Positions 23,476 through 36,321 are shown, counted from the stretch's first letter. The stretch: DNA of 64,000 nucleotides from Agapanthus africanus (GCA_030015575.1 JASDDO010000006.1:105516045-105580044); one strand, 5' to 3'. Numbers and translations are program-made. The notes: generated from the sequence alone by a model not told the origin.

Positions 23476-25589
23476 TGTTGGAGATAGTGCCCTCAAAGTC
23501 AATTATTGGATCACAGGCACGTGATTGCAATGATTGAGGGAGGACATGTCCCAGTAGGACAGTCTTACTCAAGATGATAGTATGCTATCTGGTTTATCTT
23601 TATCATCGTGTACGGCTTTAGGTGACCTTACGAGTCGCTATTACACGTTGATAGAGCCCCTAGGATTCTTTCTTGACTACCAGCAGTATGAGGGCGATCA
23701 TATACGTGAGAGCGGGGGTCTATAAGCACATCCTTAAAAGGTCCCTAGTCATGGGTGTTTCGAGACAGGGCATCAATACTCCAGAGTAGACTAGTGTATA
23801 TAGTCGAGACCCCGACGAGGGGCGGTGGCCGGTCTCACAAGCCACTGGTGTCAGTTGGTTCACCTAAGATGTATACAGGTGCTCATTGGGTTATGAGTAC
23901 ACCGGATAGGACTCGCCGGGAACCTGCTAGTTGGTATTATACCTGACGTCAGATAGCAGTTCCCTGGTGACATGTGTACAGGTTAGTTCATCGACCTGAG
24001 ATCGTCATTTGTCTCGTGTGAGTTCCCACCGTGCTTTGATTACTACCCTACCACGGCTCAAAGGAGTAGTGCAAACAGGTTTTAGTTGGGTACAGTCCCG
24101 AGCCACATGGAGGCAGTGAGCGGATCTGCAGGGGTTCGTCTCTCCTTGTATTAGGGGTGAGGTCGCGCTGTGTCTAGGCGAGCCAGTACATGAAAAGTCC
24201 TTGGCCAAGGCAGGAGATTTACTGGTAGGTATTCCAGTAGTATCTCAGGGTGTTCTAGTCTACACTCCGACACGACTTGTACCGCTTTTGGGGGTCTGAA
24301 TTTTACAAACCCCCTAGGCCCGCCATGCAATGCTCATAGACGAACGGACCGGACAGTACGGATATTGTCACTGACAGGCTCAGTATGGTGTCAGGATGAG
24401 TTCGCTCATCGACGTCCCTTTTGGTCAATAGCTGGTAGCCCGTCACGTATGGCTAATACCTCTGACGTGCTAGTGGTTAAATCCACAGCCATAGTATTGA
24501 CGAGTCTTTAGATTCCACCACACACAAAATTACTCAAGTTTCGGGAGAAACGCTGTAGAGGCCGTATGGAGATATGGCAGGGTTCGATCAAATACGTGCG
24601 GTATTGCACGGATCGTGATCGAACGGTTTTTACTAGCCGGCTTTGGTTTAAGCAGGATCCTAGTATTAGATAGTGTAGTTTTGTCTCTTTGCATTTGTGT
24701 TCAGTGGGAATACAAATGCGGGCATGTATATGCAGTTGCGGGGTTTTCCTGTAATTTATTACGGGATCAGTTTTCTAAAGTTGCCAGTTTGCATTCCGTT
24801 CCGGCCATTTTTCCTTTGTTCCTTTGCGGCCGGACTTTCTGGTGGAGGGGGTTATTTGCAAGTTTGCAAATAACTTATTGTGGAGGGGTTTCTTCCATTT
24901 GTGGCTTCATCATCATGAGATTCCATTCTATCTCATCCATTGCATTTCTTATGATGAGTTGTGAAAGGATTGAAAGGGGAAATTGGTGTGACCATTTTCT
25001 TCAAACATTCATTCATTCTCTTCTCTTGAATCATGATATTATTTTTCTCCTACTTGAAGAAAGTGGCCGGCAACATTCTAGTGAGAAGAGGGAGATGTTC
25101 ATTTTGTGGGGGTTGCATTATGTTCATCTCATACCATTTTTTCTTTCACCAAAAAAAATCCCAAAAGCATATTCCAAAGTTCTTGATTCACCTCCATCAT
25201 CCTCAAAAGCAACTTCATATACCCCAAAGAGACATAGCCTACTACACTACATATACAGCAAATCATGGACACGTCGGCTAGCCAACTTCGCGTCCGAGTT
25301 GCCTCGGTCCAGAGGTGGGAGCCCGTAAAAGAATTTGGCTACGTGGTGCCCTTTTCGACGAGGAGGTGACGGACGGAGATTCCGCGGGAGATTGGAGTGC
25401 AGACGAAGACCGAAGGACACGGATCGCTTGGTATATCTCTTCACCCATCTTTTAGTTTTCTAGTAGCTAAGTTAATGGCCCGATTCGGGATTTTTGTGCG
25501 CGGTGGTGCCGGTTTGCTAGTTTGCAAAGTTTTTCGTTTCCGCATTTCTGGCGTCGGATCGACAGCCGGGGCGCCGCCGTGCACTTACA
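23476..25589 (+). repeat. CopA-3 5' LTR
   Basis: 2114 bp, TGTTGGAGATAG...CACTTACA. A 237-codon open stretch (24615-25328) crosses it but is broken in the 3' LTR by length change in an A-run near 25150/32990, so it is not supported as a gene. Confidence 0.92.
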
Positions 25590-25590
25590 T

Positions 25591-25603
25591 TGGTATTAGA
25601 GCC
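25591..25603 (+). other. Primer binding site of CopA-3
   Basis: TGGTATTAGAGCC, one change from the initiator tRNA-Met complement; one base (T) separates it from the LTR. Confidence 0.88.
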
Positions 25604-25798
25604 ACGCCATTAACCTAGCCTAGCTTGCTCTAGTATGTTTAAAGACTCGATCGAACAAAAATCCCCAAAAACGTATTTCGTGTGCAAAAGTTTCTGTCGA
25701 ATTATTTTTGTCCCGAAAATTTTTTCAGGTTGTTTCAGATCATGTGCAGACAATTTTAAGGGTTCTGCGAATGTTTGGTGAGGTGAAGCTTTAGTACG

Positions 25799-25850
25799 AC
25801 CGCAGAAACGCGGCCAAACCACTGGGTTGGCTGCAGTTCCGCGGTGGGAA
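25799..25850 (+). other. CCGCGG leader module (CopA-3)
   Basis: ACCGCAGAAACGCGGCCAAA followed by a GGCTGCAGTTCCGCGG arm. It starts 208 nt after the start of the primer site, the same distance as in CopA-2 (38821 to 39029). Confidence 0.7.
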
Positions 25851-26805
25851 AAAGTCAACGCTGGGCCAAATTTTTTCAGTGAGGTTTTTGGTTAGAAATA
25901 GGGGTTTGGGGATATTCTTTTTGGGCCCAGATTTTCTGTGAGAGCTATAGTACTGCTTGGGGCTCACTTAGGTAATTTTGATCGATCGAAAAATTTAAAC
26001 ATGTTAGTTCACAGTATTTACATTATATCTGCGACCGTGAATGTCATTAGATCGGTAAATCCTGTCTATCTAGCCTTTTTAGACGGATTTGCGAACGTGA
26101 CATTCACGTTGATGTTCTGTGTTGTGCTGTGATGTTGCGGATTGGTCGGTGGGGATAGCCTGGAGGCAATGTTAGTACAGTTTTGTTTTATATGTACATT
26201 TGATATTGCGGGGCGAGCATCCGACATGTGGACTGCCGTTACTGCCTTTTTGTATATTATTCTTTTGGGGCACGACCGGGTCGAGGTCGATGTACCCGTT
26301 GTATGTATATTTTACTTTCTGTACTAGGATTACCCCGCGGAGGGGTGCACGGATAGCCGGGTTCTAGAGGGCAACGAGCCCACATCTTATGGCTTTGAGA
26401 CGGAGGGGGCTTTACTCTAGAATTGCGGGTTATTCGCCGCACTCGTAGGGGGTATAGGTTGACCCAGGTGGGGTGCCCAAGTTACCGGATTCCGTGAAGT
26501 GCTGGGTGGTCCATTCACGTTGCTGAAGGGGGCTGCCTCCCTTCAGGTTTCGGCGGGTAACTTGCCGCGCCCGTAGGTGTCTAGGATTTCATTGCACGGG
26601 CTATCCACACGACCAGGGGAACGTCGGGTTTCAGTAGCGGCTCTATGAAACCCGGGGATCCCAGATATCTGTATTGATCTGTGATGCTGTACATTTCTGT
26701 GATGTTGCATTTTATCACGCCTTGAGGGAAATATTATATATTGATATATATACTAGTAGATGTTGTATATGTTTTGCATCCGCGCTAGTCCAGTCCCCGC
26801 TCTGT

Positions 26806-26826
26806 CGTTAGTTAAGTAACCTAACG
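26806..26826 (+). other. Conserved leader hairpin (CopA-3)
   Basis: CGTTAGTTAAGTAACCTAACG: 6-bp stem with a 9-nt loop, in the block CCCCGCTCTGT...GGGTGATGACGGGACCC shared by the sister leaders. Confidence 0.65.
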
Positions 26827-27019
26827 GGTGATGACGGGACCCAGTGGCGAATACAGATGGCATATACGTACATCATTATTTTCGTTATTTTTGTTGTGAT
26901 CAATTGATGGGACTGCGTTGATTCGGATCAATGCAAGATAAACATACCTATTCTGATGTTGTTGGAACATTTTTCAAAAAAGCTGTTATTGCAAGGACGT
27001 TCACTTTTGTTTTTAACAG

Positions 27020-27241
27020 TGGTATTCAGTTGGAATATCCTGCTCCTCAGTCGACGAGGCAAGGGCCGAGATCCCTTCACCGGGAATGACCCCTTGGACA
27101 GAAATTTGCGTCTGGGAAAACTTCACTATAGCCGATTACTTTTGCTTTGCATCGTGGTATTCAGTTGGAATATCCCGCACCTCATTCTACGGGGAAAGAG
27201 CCGAGATCCCTTCATCGGGAATGACCTCTTTAGCAAAAGTT
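27020..27241 (+). repeat. Paired ~0.13-kb leader repeats (CopA-3)
   Basis: Two direct copies, each with GTGGTATTCAGTTGGAATATC, then GAGATCCCTTCA(C/T)CGGGAATGACC. Copy 1 is about 27020-27110, copy 2 about 27148-27241. Confidence 0.75.
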
Positions 27242-27377
27242 TTCGTCACTATATTTTTATAAAAGCTATCCGGTTCCTTCAACGATATCAAGTTCATTAC
27301 GTTAATGGTTTTCGCCAGAAACCATTCGTAGCCCTCCGTCGTTTCATATGGATAGTCAATAGTATTGAAGCTGTGTA

Positions 27378-27580
27378 TGTTGGCCAAACTCAAGGCACAG
27401 TGATTGGTAGCTATTGGGTATTCATATGCAGCATAGATAGATGCGATGGTTTGGGACAGTCATATAGCCTTGTTGGCCAAAGTCAAGGGCTTGTACGGGT
27501 GGGTTCAAATTAACCTGGAGAATGACGGGTAGAACTTGACATGTGACTTATGATATGTTGGCCAAAGTAAAGGTCATAAG
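27378..27580 (+). other. Triple-hairpin cassette of CopA-3
   Basis: Cores at 27378-27395, 27468-27489 and 27556-27573: TTGGC-CAAA-CTCAAGG, TTGGC-CAAA-GTCAAGG, TTGGC-CAAA-GTAAAGG. Same CAAA loop three times. The third has a perfect outer stem CTTATGA (27547-27553) / TCATAAG (27574-27580). Confidence 0.78.
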
Positions 27581-28007
27581 AGCATGGGGCAAAAATCCAC
27601 ATCGGGAGTTTCTAAAGAAACTGAAACTTGCCAGATATGCGCATACCTTCTGGTGTGTGATAACGTGAGCCGATTCCATCACTTTATCATGCGATAATAG
27701 TTGGATCCCGATTCCCACTGATGAGTTGGTTTACTCCTCGGGTGATCCCGACTAATTCTTCTTTCGGGTTTGGAGAAGAATTTGACGTTACAGTGGGAGT
27801 TTTCCAGATTAGATAAAGTGATAACCATTCTGAACTAGGTTAGAGTGCATGCTGAGTGTTTCTTTTCTCTCTCTCTTTGGCGGCGACCATTGACCCGACC
27901 CTAGACTATGACTCAGTGACCAAGTTGACCGAACCTTCTTAACATTGGCTTTTGGATTGTCAGAGTTGCAAGCCTCATTGCCACTCCTACTTTTACCCTT
28001 TTCTCCA

Positions 28008-28745
28008 GGACACCCCGTATTACTACGAACGTCCACTTCCATTGGACAAAACCATCGTATGGTTATATACGAACTCGAAGGAATTTATTCGAGGATGGTT
28101 TCTGGTTCTGGAGAAAACGAATAGGACTATTCAGTTGTCTTTTCCTTTTATCTTCTCTCAGGTTGCGAGTACTCCTTGGTTTAGGTGATAGTACACCTAT
28201 TATGCAAATTGGATAGTCTTCTTCCAAACCTTAGGCTGGTGTCGAACGGTGGGGAATGAAGAAAACCAATTAGCCTAACGGTGGTGTACAGAAGGTATTA
28301 TGTAAAGACAAAGAAAGGGATTAGTAAGAGGGCAAAGTAAATTGCGACTGCTATTCACGACCAAACCAAATATTTCTTCGCCAATCCTAAATCACCTTTG
28401 TATTTCTCTAGGACACTCCGTATCATTACGAAGATCCACAGTTTATTTGGATACTCCATCATATGCTTATATACGAACTCGAAAGGAACTTGTTCCAGTT
28501 CGGGAATGGATTCTGGTTCAGGAGAAATAGGAATAAGGTTTATTCGGTTGTCTTTTATCTTCACCTTCTCTCGCATTGCGAGTGCTCCTAGGATTAGGAC
28601 AGTACACCCATTATGCTTATTGGATAGTCTTCTTCCAAACCATAGGCTGGTGCCGAACAGTAGGGAAGGAAGAAAACCATTTGGCCTAAAGGGGTGTACA
28701 GAAGGTAATGACTAAAGTCATATAAAGGGATTTGGAGAAGTGGCA
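28008..28745 (+). repeat. Tandem ~0.40-kb repeat in CopA-3 body
   Basis: Copy 1 from AGGACACCCCGTATTACTACG (28008), copy 2 from AGGACACTCCGTATCATTACG (28411). Further matched landmarks are CCAAACCTTAGGCTGGTGTCG (28230) and CCAAACCATAGGCTGGTGCCG (28636). Each copy has a (G/T)TTATATACGAACTCGAA box. Takes the place of protease/integrase. From 28746 to 29879 I recognise nothing. Confidence 0.8.
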
Positions 28746-29879
28746 AAGAATTATACGGTTACAGTTGTGAATCTGGATAATGGAAGAGGCATTACTAGGA
28801 ATACCGGGATACCCCATCGAAACATTTCAATGCTTCAGTTTCACTGTGTACTGTTAATAGAAAACTGATTTCCCAATTAAACACTTGCTCCAGGGTATGT
28901 ATTTACCAGGTATGATTCTCACATCTGTATGGTTTTATAGATGATGAGTGGGAGTAAGTTATTGGGAATTATGTGATCATCCTCATTATATCGGGATTCG
29001 TTGTAATTGGTGATATTTGAGGAAGTCACCTGGGTTGTTTGCCGGAAGGCAAATATTTGGTTTTGAATATCCGTTGTTATGCACCAATTTCAAATTGATA
29101 TATCTGTACGCCTATTTTTATAGAGTGAGATATACCTTTTTGAAATAATGTCTATGACATTTACCTATATCAGTGGATGGTTAGGTAAGGAGCATTAAAC
29201 AGCGGTGTAATTCTTCTTAACCATAAGTACAGTTTTCAACCTACGACACACAGTGAATGAGTTATTAGACTCAGGGGACTTGTACAGAGTATTGTATATT
29301 GTCCAGTGTCCATTAGGACAGAGGGGTTGGTCCTCGTACTATATCCTGTTTACTTATGACTTCTCTAGTTCTTAGAAATGTGTTTCGTAGAAATGCAAGG
29401 TCTAAGTTTTGAGGAGTTATAGGTATAAGAATAAAGTAGAGAACCAGATTGTAAATATCAGGATTCTCAAGGTGATCGAAGATGTAGATACTTGTGTATG
29501 GTATTCAGTTGATAGTAATGATTAAGAGAACTTGCTTCTCTTTCAGGTTATTCATAATTGGAAGTACTCCTAAGTTGAGTAACGCTGATCGGTCTCCTTC
29601 CATTTAGTTGACATGCACTGGAGATAGCTGCATGATTTGAATCTGGTTCAATTAAATCAGTGCCTCTGTTTCTATATTGGATATAGAACAGTTCATATCT
29701 TGACATTGTTAAGATACGGGGAGTTGTCCGGCTTATGCTTAAAACCAGACTCCTGATAACTCAAGGCACGTTTCTGTAATGGATGTTTGTGGGTTGACCC
29801 GGGCTATGACGAGGGTTGATTTTCTACCATCTGGAAGATCAATAGTGATATTGTTCTTAACTCGCGACAGTTTTAATTA

Positions 29880-31300
29880 AAAATGGATTTTTTCAGAAAA
29901 CAGTAGTAGGAGTATGGTAGAACTGGATGTGATTCCAGAACCGCAAACGATTACTGAAGATTTGATAAGAACCTAAAGATTCAATCTAGTTTGACATTCC
30001 ATTGGCCACTCCGCAGATATGGTGGGTAACCTCAGGCACTTGAGAGGTACTTCGGTATGCTCAAGGACGGTGGCAGGAAGGTTCTTGTTTACCCAGACTT
30101 TCCATTGTTGTTGTTCCAGACTTTGAGACCCCGCAGGAGGATGAGTATAACGTCGTTCTAAACTAGCTTTAGAAGTGTACATTTATATGACTCTGCCAGA
30201 GGGTTGTCGTAGTCAGTGGGAGCAGCGGAAGCATTGGTGGACATCAGGCTTATGTCTATTTATAGACTAAAGAAGATATAGCGGAGATAGATCATCTATT
30301 TTTGACGTGACAGTCATAGGTTTGACTTCATCAGAATTGGGGATGGATCTGTTATGAAGGTAGTAGGGTGTGATGTCCTTGTATTTGATGACATACACGG
30401 AGTAGGAAGTGATATTCCTATACTACGATCGGTTATACTTTGGTTGTCACACAGCGGTTTCTCCACATAGGAATTGGATCTTATATCGTACATTATGGTT
30501 ACTGGATCTATGGTTTTAGATCTAGATTTGGGTAGTTTCCCAATCTGGGTACTTAGACAACATTCTATGAGTATTTGGAATGGACGACTCCTGTCACGGT
30601 AGTGTACCTGCAGGTGAAGGAGTCACCCTCTCTAAAGGTGTCTTACAGACTAAAGGGGAGAGGGATGTGCATGATTGGCAGATCACTTGCTTAGGCAATT
30701 GAGTCAATCATGAGATGTCAAGTACCACACCAGATGTTGTTTTTGTAGTAGGTGCAAAAAGTTGATTAATCCAATTCTGGAGAAACGATAGGAAGCAGTT
30801 TTAGAACATAAGTGGATGTTCTAGGGATATGATAGCAGCATTCTCCTTCGGGAGACGGTTATCATTCCAGGCTTCCAAGGTGACCTGGATGGTAGAGTGG
30901 CTGTCAGAGTTATAGTTTTCCCTCTGACGAGGGGCAGTATTTTGGACAGGTGGTCCAGGTGGATACCGAGGGAAGGCATGGCGCAGGATACTGATTAAGT
31001 TCAGTTGACGATACAGTCTAAGATGTTGGGATTTGGAGTTCACTTATGAGGTAGGTCCCATCAGATATTCAGACATATTCTAAGACAGGTATTGCTCATT
31101 TTGGGAGATGGCTTTCTCCGCGAATTTGAGATAAAGAGAGACATAGAAAGAAACACCATAGCGGATCCACTCACTGAGGCTATTCCTCGAACGCAATAGT
31201 TTCACAAACGAGCTTTGTGAGACTGACTAGTAGAGGAGTTGGGTGTTCGGTATCACACGGGCTGTGAGTATGCGACATCGCAATAATTAGCCTTGAGTGC
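29880..31300 (+). pseudogene. Copia RT/RNase H relic of CopA-3
   Basis: Decayed copia pol. At 29880-29895 the DNA corresponds to the KWIF box of RT. At 30105-30210 it aligns with CopB-G 53210-53340 (the region reading as MDVKTAFLNG-like in BARE relatives). At about 31155-31200 it reads NTIADPLTEAIP and at about 31230 the GVRYH box, which end BARE-type RNase H just before the polypurine tract. Stops and frameshifts throughout. Confidence 0.68.
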
Positions 31301-31311
31301 AAGTGGGAGAT
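31301..31311 (+). other. Polypurine tract of CopA-3
   Basis: AAGTGGGAGAT immediately before the 3' LTR. Confidence 0.9.
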
Positions 31312-33426
31312 TGTTGGAGATAGTGCCCTCAGAGTCAATTATTGGATCACAGGCACGTGATTGCAATGATTGAGGGAGGACCTGTCCCAGTAGGACAATC
31401 TTACTCAAGATGATAGTATGCTATCTGGTTTATCTTTATCATCGTGTACTGCTTTAGGTGACCTTTCGAGTCGCTATTACATGTTGATAGAGCCCCAAGG
31501 ATTCTTGCTTGACTACCAGCAGTATGAGGACGATCATATACATGGGAGCTAGGGTCTATAAGCACATCCTTAAAAGGTTCCTAGTCGTGGGAGTTTCAAG
31601 ACAGGGCATCGATACTCCAGAGCAGACTAGTGTATACAGTCGAGAACCCGACGAGGGGCGGTGGCCGGTCTCCCAAGCCACTGGTGTCAGTTGGTTCACC
31701 TAAGATGGATACAGGTGCTCTTTGGGTTATGAAAACACCAGACAGGACTCGCCGGGAACCTGCTAGTTGGTATTATACCTGACGTCAGATAGCAGTTCCC
31801 TGGTGACATGTGTACAGGTTAGTTCATCGACCTGAGATCGTTATTTGTCTCGTGTGAGTTCCCACCATGCTTTGATTACTACCCTACCACGGCTCAAAGG
31901 AGTCGTGCAAACAGGTTTTAGTTGGGTACAGTCCCGAGCCACATGGAGGCAGTGAGCGGATCTGCAGGGGTTCGTCTCTCCCGGTATTGGGGGTGAGGTC
32001 GCGCTGTGTCTAGGAGAGCCAGTACATGAAAAGTCCTTGGCCAAGGCAGGAGATATACTGGTATGTATTCCAGTAGTATCTCAGGGTGTTCTGGGCTACA
32101 CTCCGACACGACTTGTACCGCTATTGGGGGTCTGACTTTTACCAACCCCCTAGGCCCGACATGCGATGCTCATAGACGAACGGACCGGACTGTACGGATA
32201 TTGTCACTGACAGGCTCAGTAGGGTGTCAGGATGAGTTCGCTCATCGACGTCCCTTTTGGTCAATAGCTGGTAGCACGTCACGTATAGCTAATACCTCTG
32301 ACGTGCTAGTGGTTAAATCCACAGCCATATTATTGACGAGTCTTTAGAGTCCACCACACACACAGTTACTCAAGTTTCGGGCGAAACGCTGTAGAGGCCG
32401 TATGGAGATATGGCATGGTTCGATCAAATACGTGCGGTATTACACGGATCGTGATCGGACGGTTTTTACTAGCCGGCTTTGGTTTAAGCCGGATCTTAGT
32501 ATTAGACAGTGTAGTTTTGTCTTTTTGCATTTGTGTTCAGTGGGAATACAAATGCGAGCATGTATATGCAGTTGCGGGGTTTTCCTGTAATTTATTACGG
32601 GATCAGTTTTCTGAAGTTGTCAGTTTTCATTCTGTTCCGGCCAGTTTTTTTTGTTCCTTCGCGACCGGACTTTCTGGTGGAGTGGGTTATTTGCAAGTTT
32701 GCAAATAACTTATTGTGGAGGGGTTTCTTGCATTTGTGGCTTCATCATCATGAGATTCCATTCTATCTCATCCATTGCATTTATTATGATGAGTTGTGAA
32801 AGGATTGAAAGGGGAAATTGGTGTGACCATTTTCTTCATACATTCATTCATTCTCTTCTCCTGAATCATGATATTATTTTTCTCCTCCATGAAGAAAGTG
32901 GCCGGCCACATTCTAGTGAGAAGTGGGAGATGTTCATTTTGTGGGGGTTGCATTATGTTCATCTCATACCATTTTTTCTTTCACCAAAAAAAAAATCCCA
33001 AAAGCACATTCCAAAGTTCTTGATTCACCTCCATCATCTTCAAAGGCAACTTCATATACCCCAAAGAGACATAGCCTACTACACTACATCTACAGCAAAT
33101 CTTGGACGCGTCAGCTAGCCAACTTCACGCCCGAGTTGCCTCGGTCCAGAGGTGGGAGCATGTAAAAGAATTTGGCTACGTGGTGCCCTTTTCGACGAGG
33201 AGGTGACGGACGGAGATTCCGCGGGAGATTGGAGTGGAGACGAAGACCGAAGGACACAGATCGCTTGGTATATCTCTTCACCCATCTTTTAGTTTGCTAG
33301 TAGCTAGGTTAGTGGCCCGATTCGGGATTTTTGTGCGCGGTGGTGCCGGTTTGCTAGTTTGCAAAGTTTTTCGTTTCCCCATTTCCGGCGTCGGATCGAC
33401 GGCCGGGGCGCCGCCGTGTACATACA
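31312..33426 (+). repeat. CopA-3 3' LTR
   Basis: 2115 bp, partner of 23476-25589. Ends GTGTACATACA against GTGCACTTACA in the 5' LTR. Confidence 0.92.
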
Positions 33427-33431
33427 TATTT

Positions 33432-35093
33432 GGGAGTGGTTGAGATGGAAGCTTCCCCTTCTCTCACTTGCTTAAGGCCGCATTCAGTTGTGCTATCTGG
33501 GCTACGATGGTTTTGATGCTTTTCCCGTGAGCGGCAGTGTGTTGCACCAAAGACTGAATGGAAGACTGGATGTTGGCGGTGGATTGAGTTGATTGCTTTA
33601 CAAACGCCTCCAGACTTCGTTCTAGCGAGGACACCTTATCGTTGTTTGATGGAACAAAGTTGTTTTGAGGAAAAGAATTGTTGGGTGCAAAGTTGTTCGT
33701 CTGATTTTGAAAAGGTTAGGGTTGGAAGTGCTGCTGAAATTGATGTTGAGTTTGTTGCTGAGCTTGTTGTTGGGAGGAGGGGGCCTCTGGAAATTGTTGC
33801 CTTGGAATTGATGCTGGTTCTGATTCCAGGCGAAGTTGGGGTGGTTCCTCCAACCGGGATTGTAGGTGGAAGAGTATGGATCGTTTGTTGGTCTTTGCTG
33901 AAATGCAGCATTAACCTGATCCTGTCCTTGAGATGGCGGATTGTAAGGACAGTCTTCGGTTAGGTGAGATGTATCGGAACAACAAGAACAAATGGTACGA
34001 AGGGGAAGAACATGGGCAGGAGCAGGAGATGAAAATTTGCGCTCTATCGCTTCAAGTTTTCTCGTTATTGCAGCCATTTCGGATTTCATTGCAATAGAGA
34101 CATCGAGTTGGTGAATGCCTACCTTAGACTGACCAGTATAAGTAGAGGAAGAAGACCAAGTACTTGGTATAGTGCTCTCCCATTGAAGCATTTATTCCGC
34201 AAGGTCGTCGAAGAATTGCCATGCTTCCTCGTCAGATTTGGATAGGAAGTGGCCTTGACAAATGGTTTCCAACAACTGCTTGGTTGCTGGGTTCAGGCCC
34301 TCGTATAAAGTTTGGCAAAGTTGCCATTTCTCAATACCGTCGTGAGGGCACTGAACACGAAGGTCTTTATATCAGTCAAAGCACTTAAAAAAAGGTTCAG
34401 TAGGAAGCTGGGAAAATTGGTTGATTTCGTTACGGATCCTCGCGGTTTTGTGATTTGGATACAATTTCTTGAGAAACACTTTCACAAACTTGTCCCAACT
34501 GGTTATGGAGTGGTAAGCAGTGCTATACAACCACTTTCAGCAAGATCGCACAAAGTGAACGGAATGACCCATAGCCGTATAGCATCGTCTGACAGCTGGG
34601 TCGTTTTCATCATGGCACAAACATTCTGCAACTTGATGAAGATATAGGCATCTTCAGATTCAAGCCCATGAAATTTCGGAAGCATGTTAATGAAGTGGGG
34701 CTTAATTTCAAAATTATCCCCATTGGCCGGTGGAAGGGAAAGACAGGTGGGGAGTGCAGAGTGGTTGGGATAGAAACGATCCTGGAGCGCGATTCGCTGT
34801 GGCGCTACAACAGGCGGTGGTTGTGGGCTATTCGCATCCATAGGAGGTGGAATCAATCCCGGGGGAGTCAAAGGGATGTTTGGATTAAATCCTGACATCG
34901 CAGAAGAAGAGGTTGGTGATAGTGAAGGTGAGAATATATGAACAGAATCCTGGTCAACGTCGGAGTTGGCCGGCAAAGGTAAGGGTGAATGAGGCGTGGA
35001 AGGAGTTTCGACGTCTGAATCGATCGCGTAGTCGGTAGCGACTAACGTAATGCGGACTAGGCGGGCAGTAGTGTCCCGAGTCCAACCGGACAT
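33432..35093 (-). pseudogene. ATH gag (frameshifted)
   Basis: Capsid-type Gag of the Athila-like element, the structural protein that packages the RNA. Frame 34503-35093 (Met at 35093) holds the N-terminal part with a proline-rich stretch and IKPHFINMLPKFHGLESED, a well-kept Athila Gag motif. Frame 33622-34191 holds the cysteine knuckle CSCCSDTSHLTEDCP and YNPGWRNHPNFAWN. A third frame from about 33770 carries the glutamine/asparagine-rich tail and the coiled-coil-like end. Frame changes lie between about 34191 and 34503 (including an in-frame TAA before 34191) and near 33770. CopA-3 then cuts the tail at 33426/33432. Confidence 0.85.
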
Positions 35094-36301
35094 ACACTAA
35101 ACGATTTTAGTGTAGTCAAAGCGGAGAAGGTGAAGGTTTGAAAACGTCAATGGAGAAATACGATGGGAGGTAAGTGAAAAAATGGGATTCTGGCGACAAA
35201 GGGCAAGTTTTTATAAAAGTTTTTGTTTTGTGTTTTTTTTAGAAAAAGCCTTGCAGAAATATGTACGGACTTACGGCTTCAAACAATCACAGACAAAATA
35301 TGCACAATCACACCTAGATCTAGGGTCACCTAGGACAGCTAGACAGCTCCTAACTGTTCCGAAGGGCTAGAAATAGGATCTCAAACCGCCTCTTCACCGC
35401 CAATTGCGGCCAGGTATGTGCCAGGTAAGTGGGAGGCTCTCCACTACAAGTAGTGGACGTAATTAAGTAACCACTTTCCTTAGACACACTTGCCTAGACA
35501 CCGCAAAGTCAGGTTAGGATAAATGGCCGATGCCTACAACTAGTCCTCTGTCCTATTGAGCGCGACGTCCTTAGGGCCGAGTCTAGTATTTTTTAATTAA
35601 ATAATGGTCAATGTATATGCCTTATGTGATTTCTGGGGTCCTGGGAAGGGTGATGAAATCCCCACCCAATCTGGATTGGTTTCAAGCCCCTTAAAGTCCG
35701 ATTAAAAATATGCAAAGCAGTAACAATCAATTGCAATCAAAAAAATTTATTTTTTAGCGCGGCACAAAGAATCCTGCATACAAACAATTTATTGGAAGGG
35801 GGAAGAGAGTTTGCGCAAAGAATGCTGCAGAAAAAATAGTTTAGTGGAGTTCAGAGGAGTGGGGAAAAGGGTAGAAAGACTCACAGAAATTATGGGTTGC
35901 TTACACCAGCAACAAGCCGCGGTTCCGCGGCCAAACACGTGCTTATGTCGCGGTTCCACGGCAAACGAGTGGATTTGGACTTTAGGATTTCTTGTATGTG
36001 CCGGGTTTGGTGTCCTCTTCTTGTTTGGAGCCTCTGAATCTTGATTTGCTCACTGGGTTTGCACCAGAATTTTACAGTAGACCGTTGGTTCTGTCTTGAT
36101 CAAACGCGGTGTAGCCGCAAGATATGGGTCTAACACCCCACGTCTTTGGCACTGAACTTGACCTTCTTTTTATCCTGCACACTTGCACAAAAACTAATCA
36201 AAAATAACAAGATGATTTTTACAATATATTTTTTTTTGTTTTTCGTTTATATTTATATTCACAAATTAACCCGAAATTACACAAAGAAATAAACTACCGT
36301 C
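35094..36301 (-). other. ATH 5' leader
   Basis: About 1.2 kb between gag and the primer site with no credible frame. Contains the CCGCGG module at 35916-35963, about 340 nt from the primer site. The part 35925-36301 is duplicated at 15599-15975. Confidence 0.75.
35916..35963 (-). other. CCGCGG leader module (ATH)
   Basis: Plus strand GCCGCGGTTCCGCGGCCAAA, then after 13 nt TCGCGGTTCCACGGCAA. Same-sense match to the module in CopB-G (57770-57810) and, reverse-complemented, to those in CopA-2 and CopA-3. Confidence 0.75.
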
Positions 36302-36319
36302 TCCCCGGCAACGGCGCCA
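36302..36319 (-). other. Primer binding site of ATH
   Basis: Minus strand TGGCGCCGTTGCCGGGGA, two bases from the LTR end. Confidence 0.9.
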
Positions 36320-36321
36320 TT

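Larger units (their letters stand above)
25604..27859 (+). other. CopA-3 5' leader
   Basis: About 2.26 kb of non-coding leader ending at a pyrimidine tract (27860-27878). Modules in order: CCGCGG module, conserved hairpin 26806-26826, paired repeats 27020-27241, triple hairpin 27378-27580. The 185-codon open stretch at 26956-27513 overlaps these modules, is absent from the sister elements and is not a supported gene. Confidence 0.7.
23476..33426 (+). mobile_element. CopA-3: complete 9.95-kb copia-type element inserted in ATH gag
   Basis: LTRs are 23476-25589 and 31312-33426, with primer site 25591-25603 and polypurine tract 31301-31311. Target duplication is GATTT (23471-23475) on the left and TATTT (33427-33431) on the right, one mismatch. 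The surrounding gag frame is continuous when one copy is removed, so the right copy has mutated. The interior holds the leader modules, the tandem 0.4-kb repeat and an RT/RNase H relic; no intact gene. LTRs differ at about 4.5-5 % by eye (about 27 in 600). Confidence 0.92.

Noticed and set aside
24615-25328. 237-codon open frame
   Set aside because: Lies wholly in the CopA-3 5' LTR. The partner LTR breaks the frame by an A-run length change, and no known domain is visible.
26956-27513. 185-codon open frame in CopA-3
   Set aside because: Overlaps the paired repeats and triple hairpin of the leader. Sister leaders have no equivalent frame.
33589-33963. 124-codon plus-strand frame
   Set aside because: Antisense shadow of the glutamine-rich tail of ATH gag.
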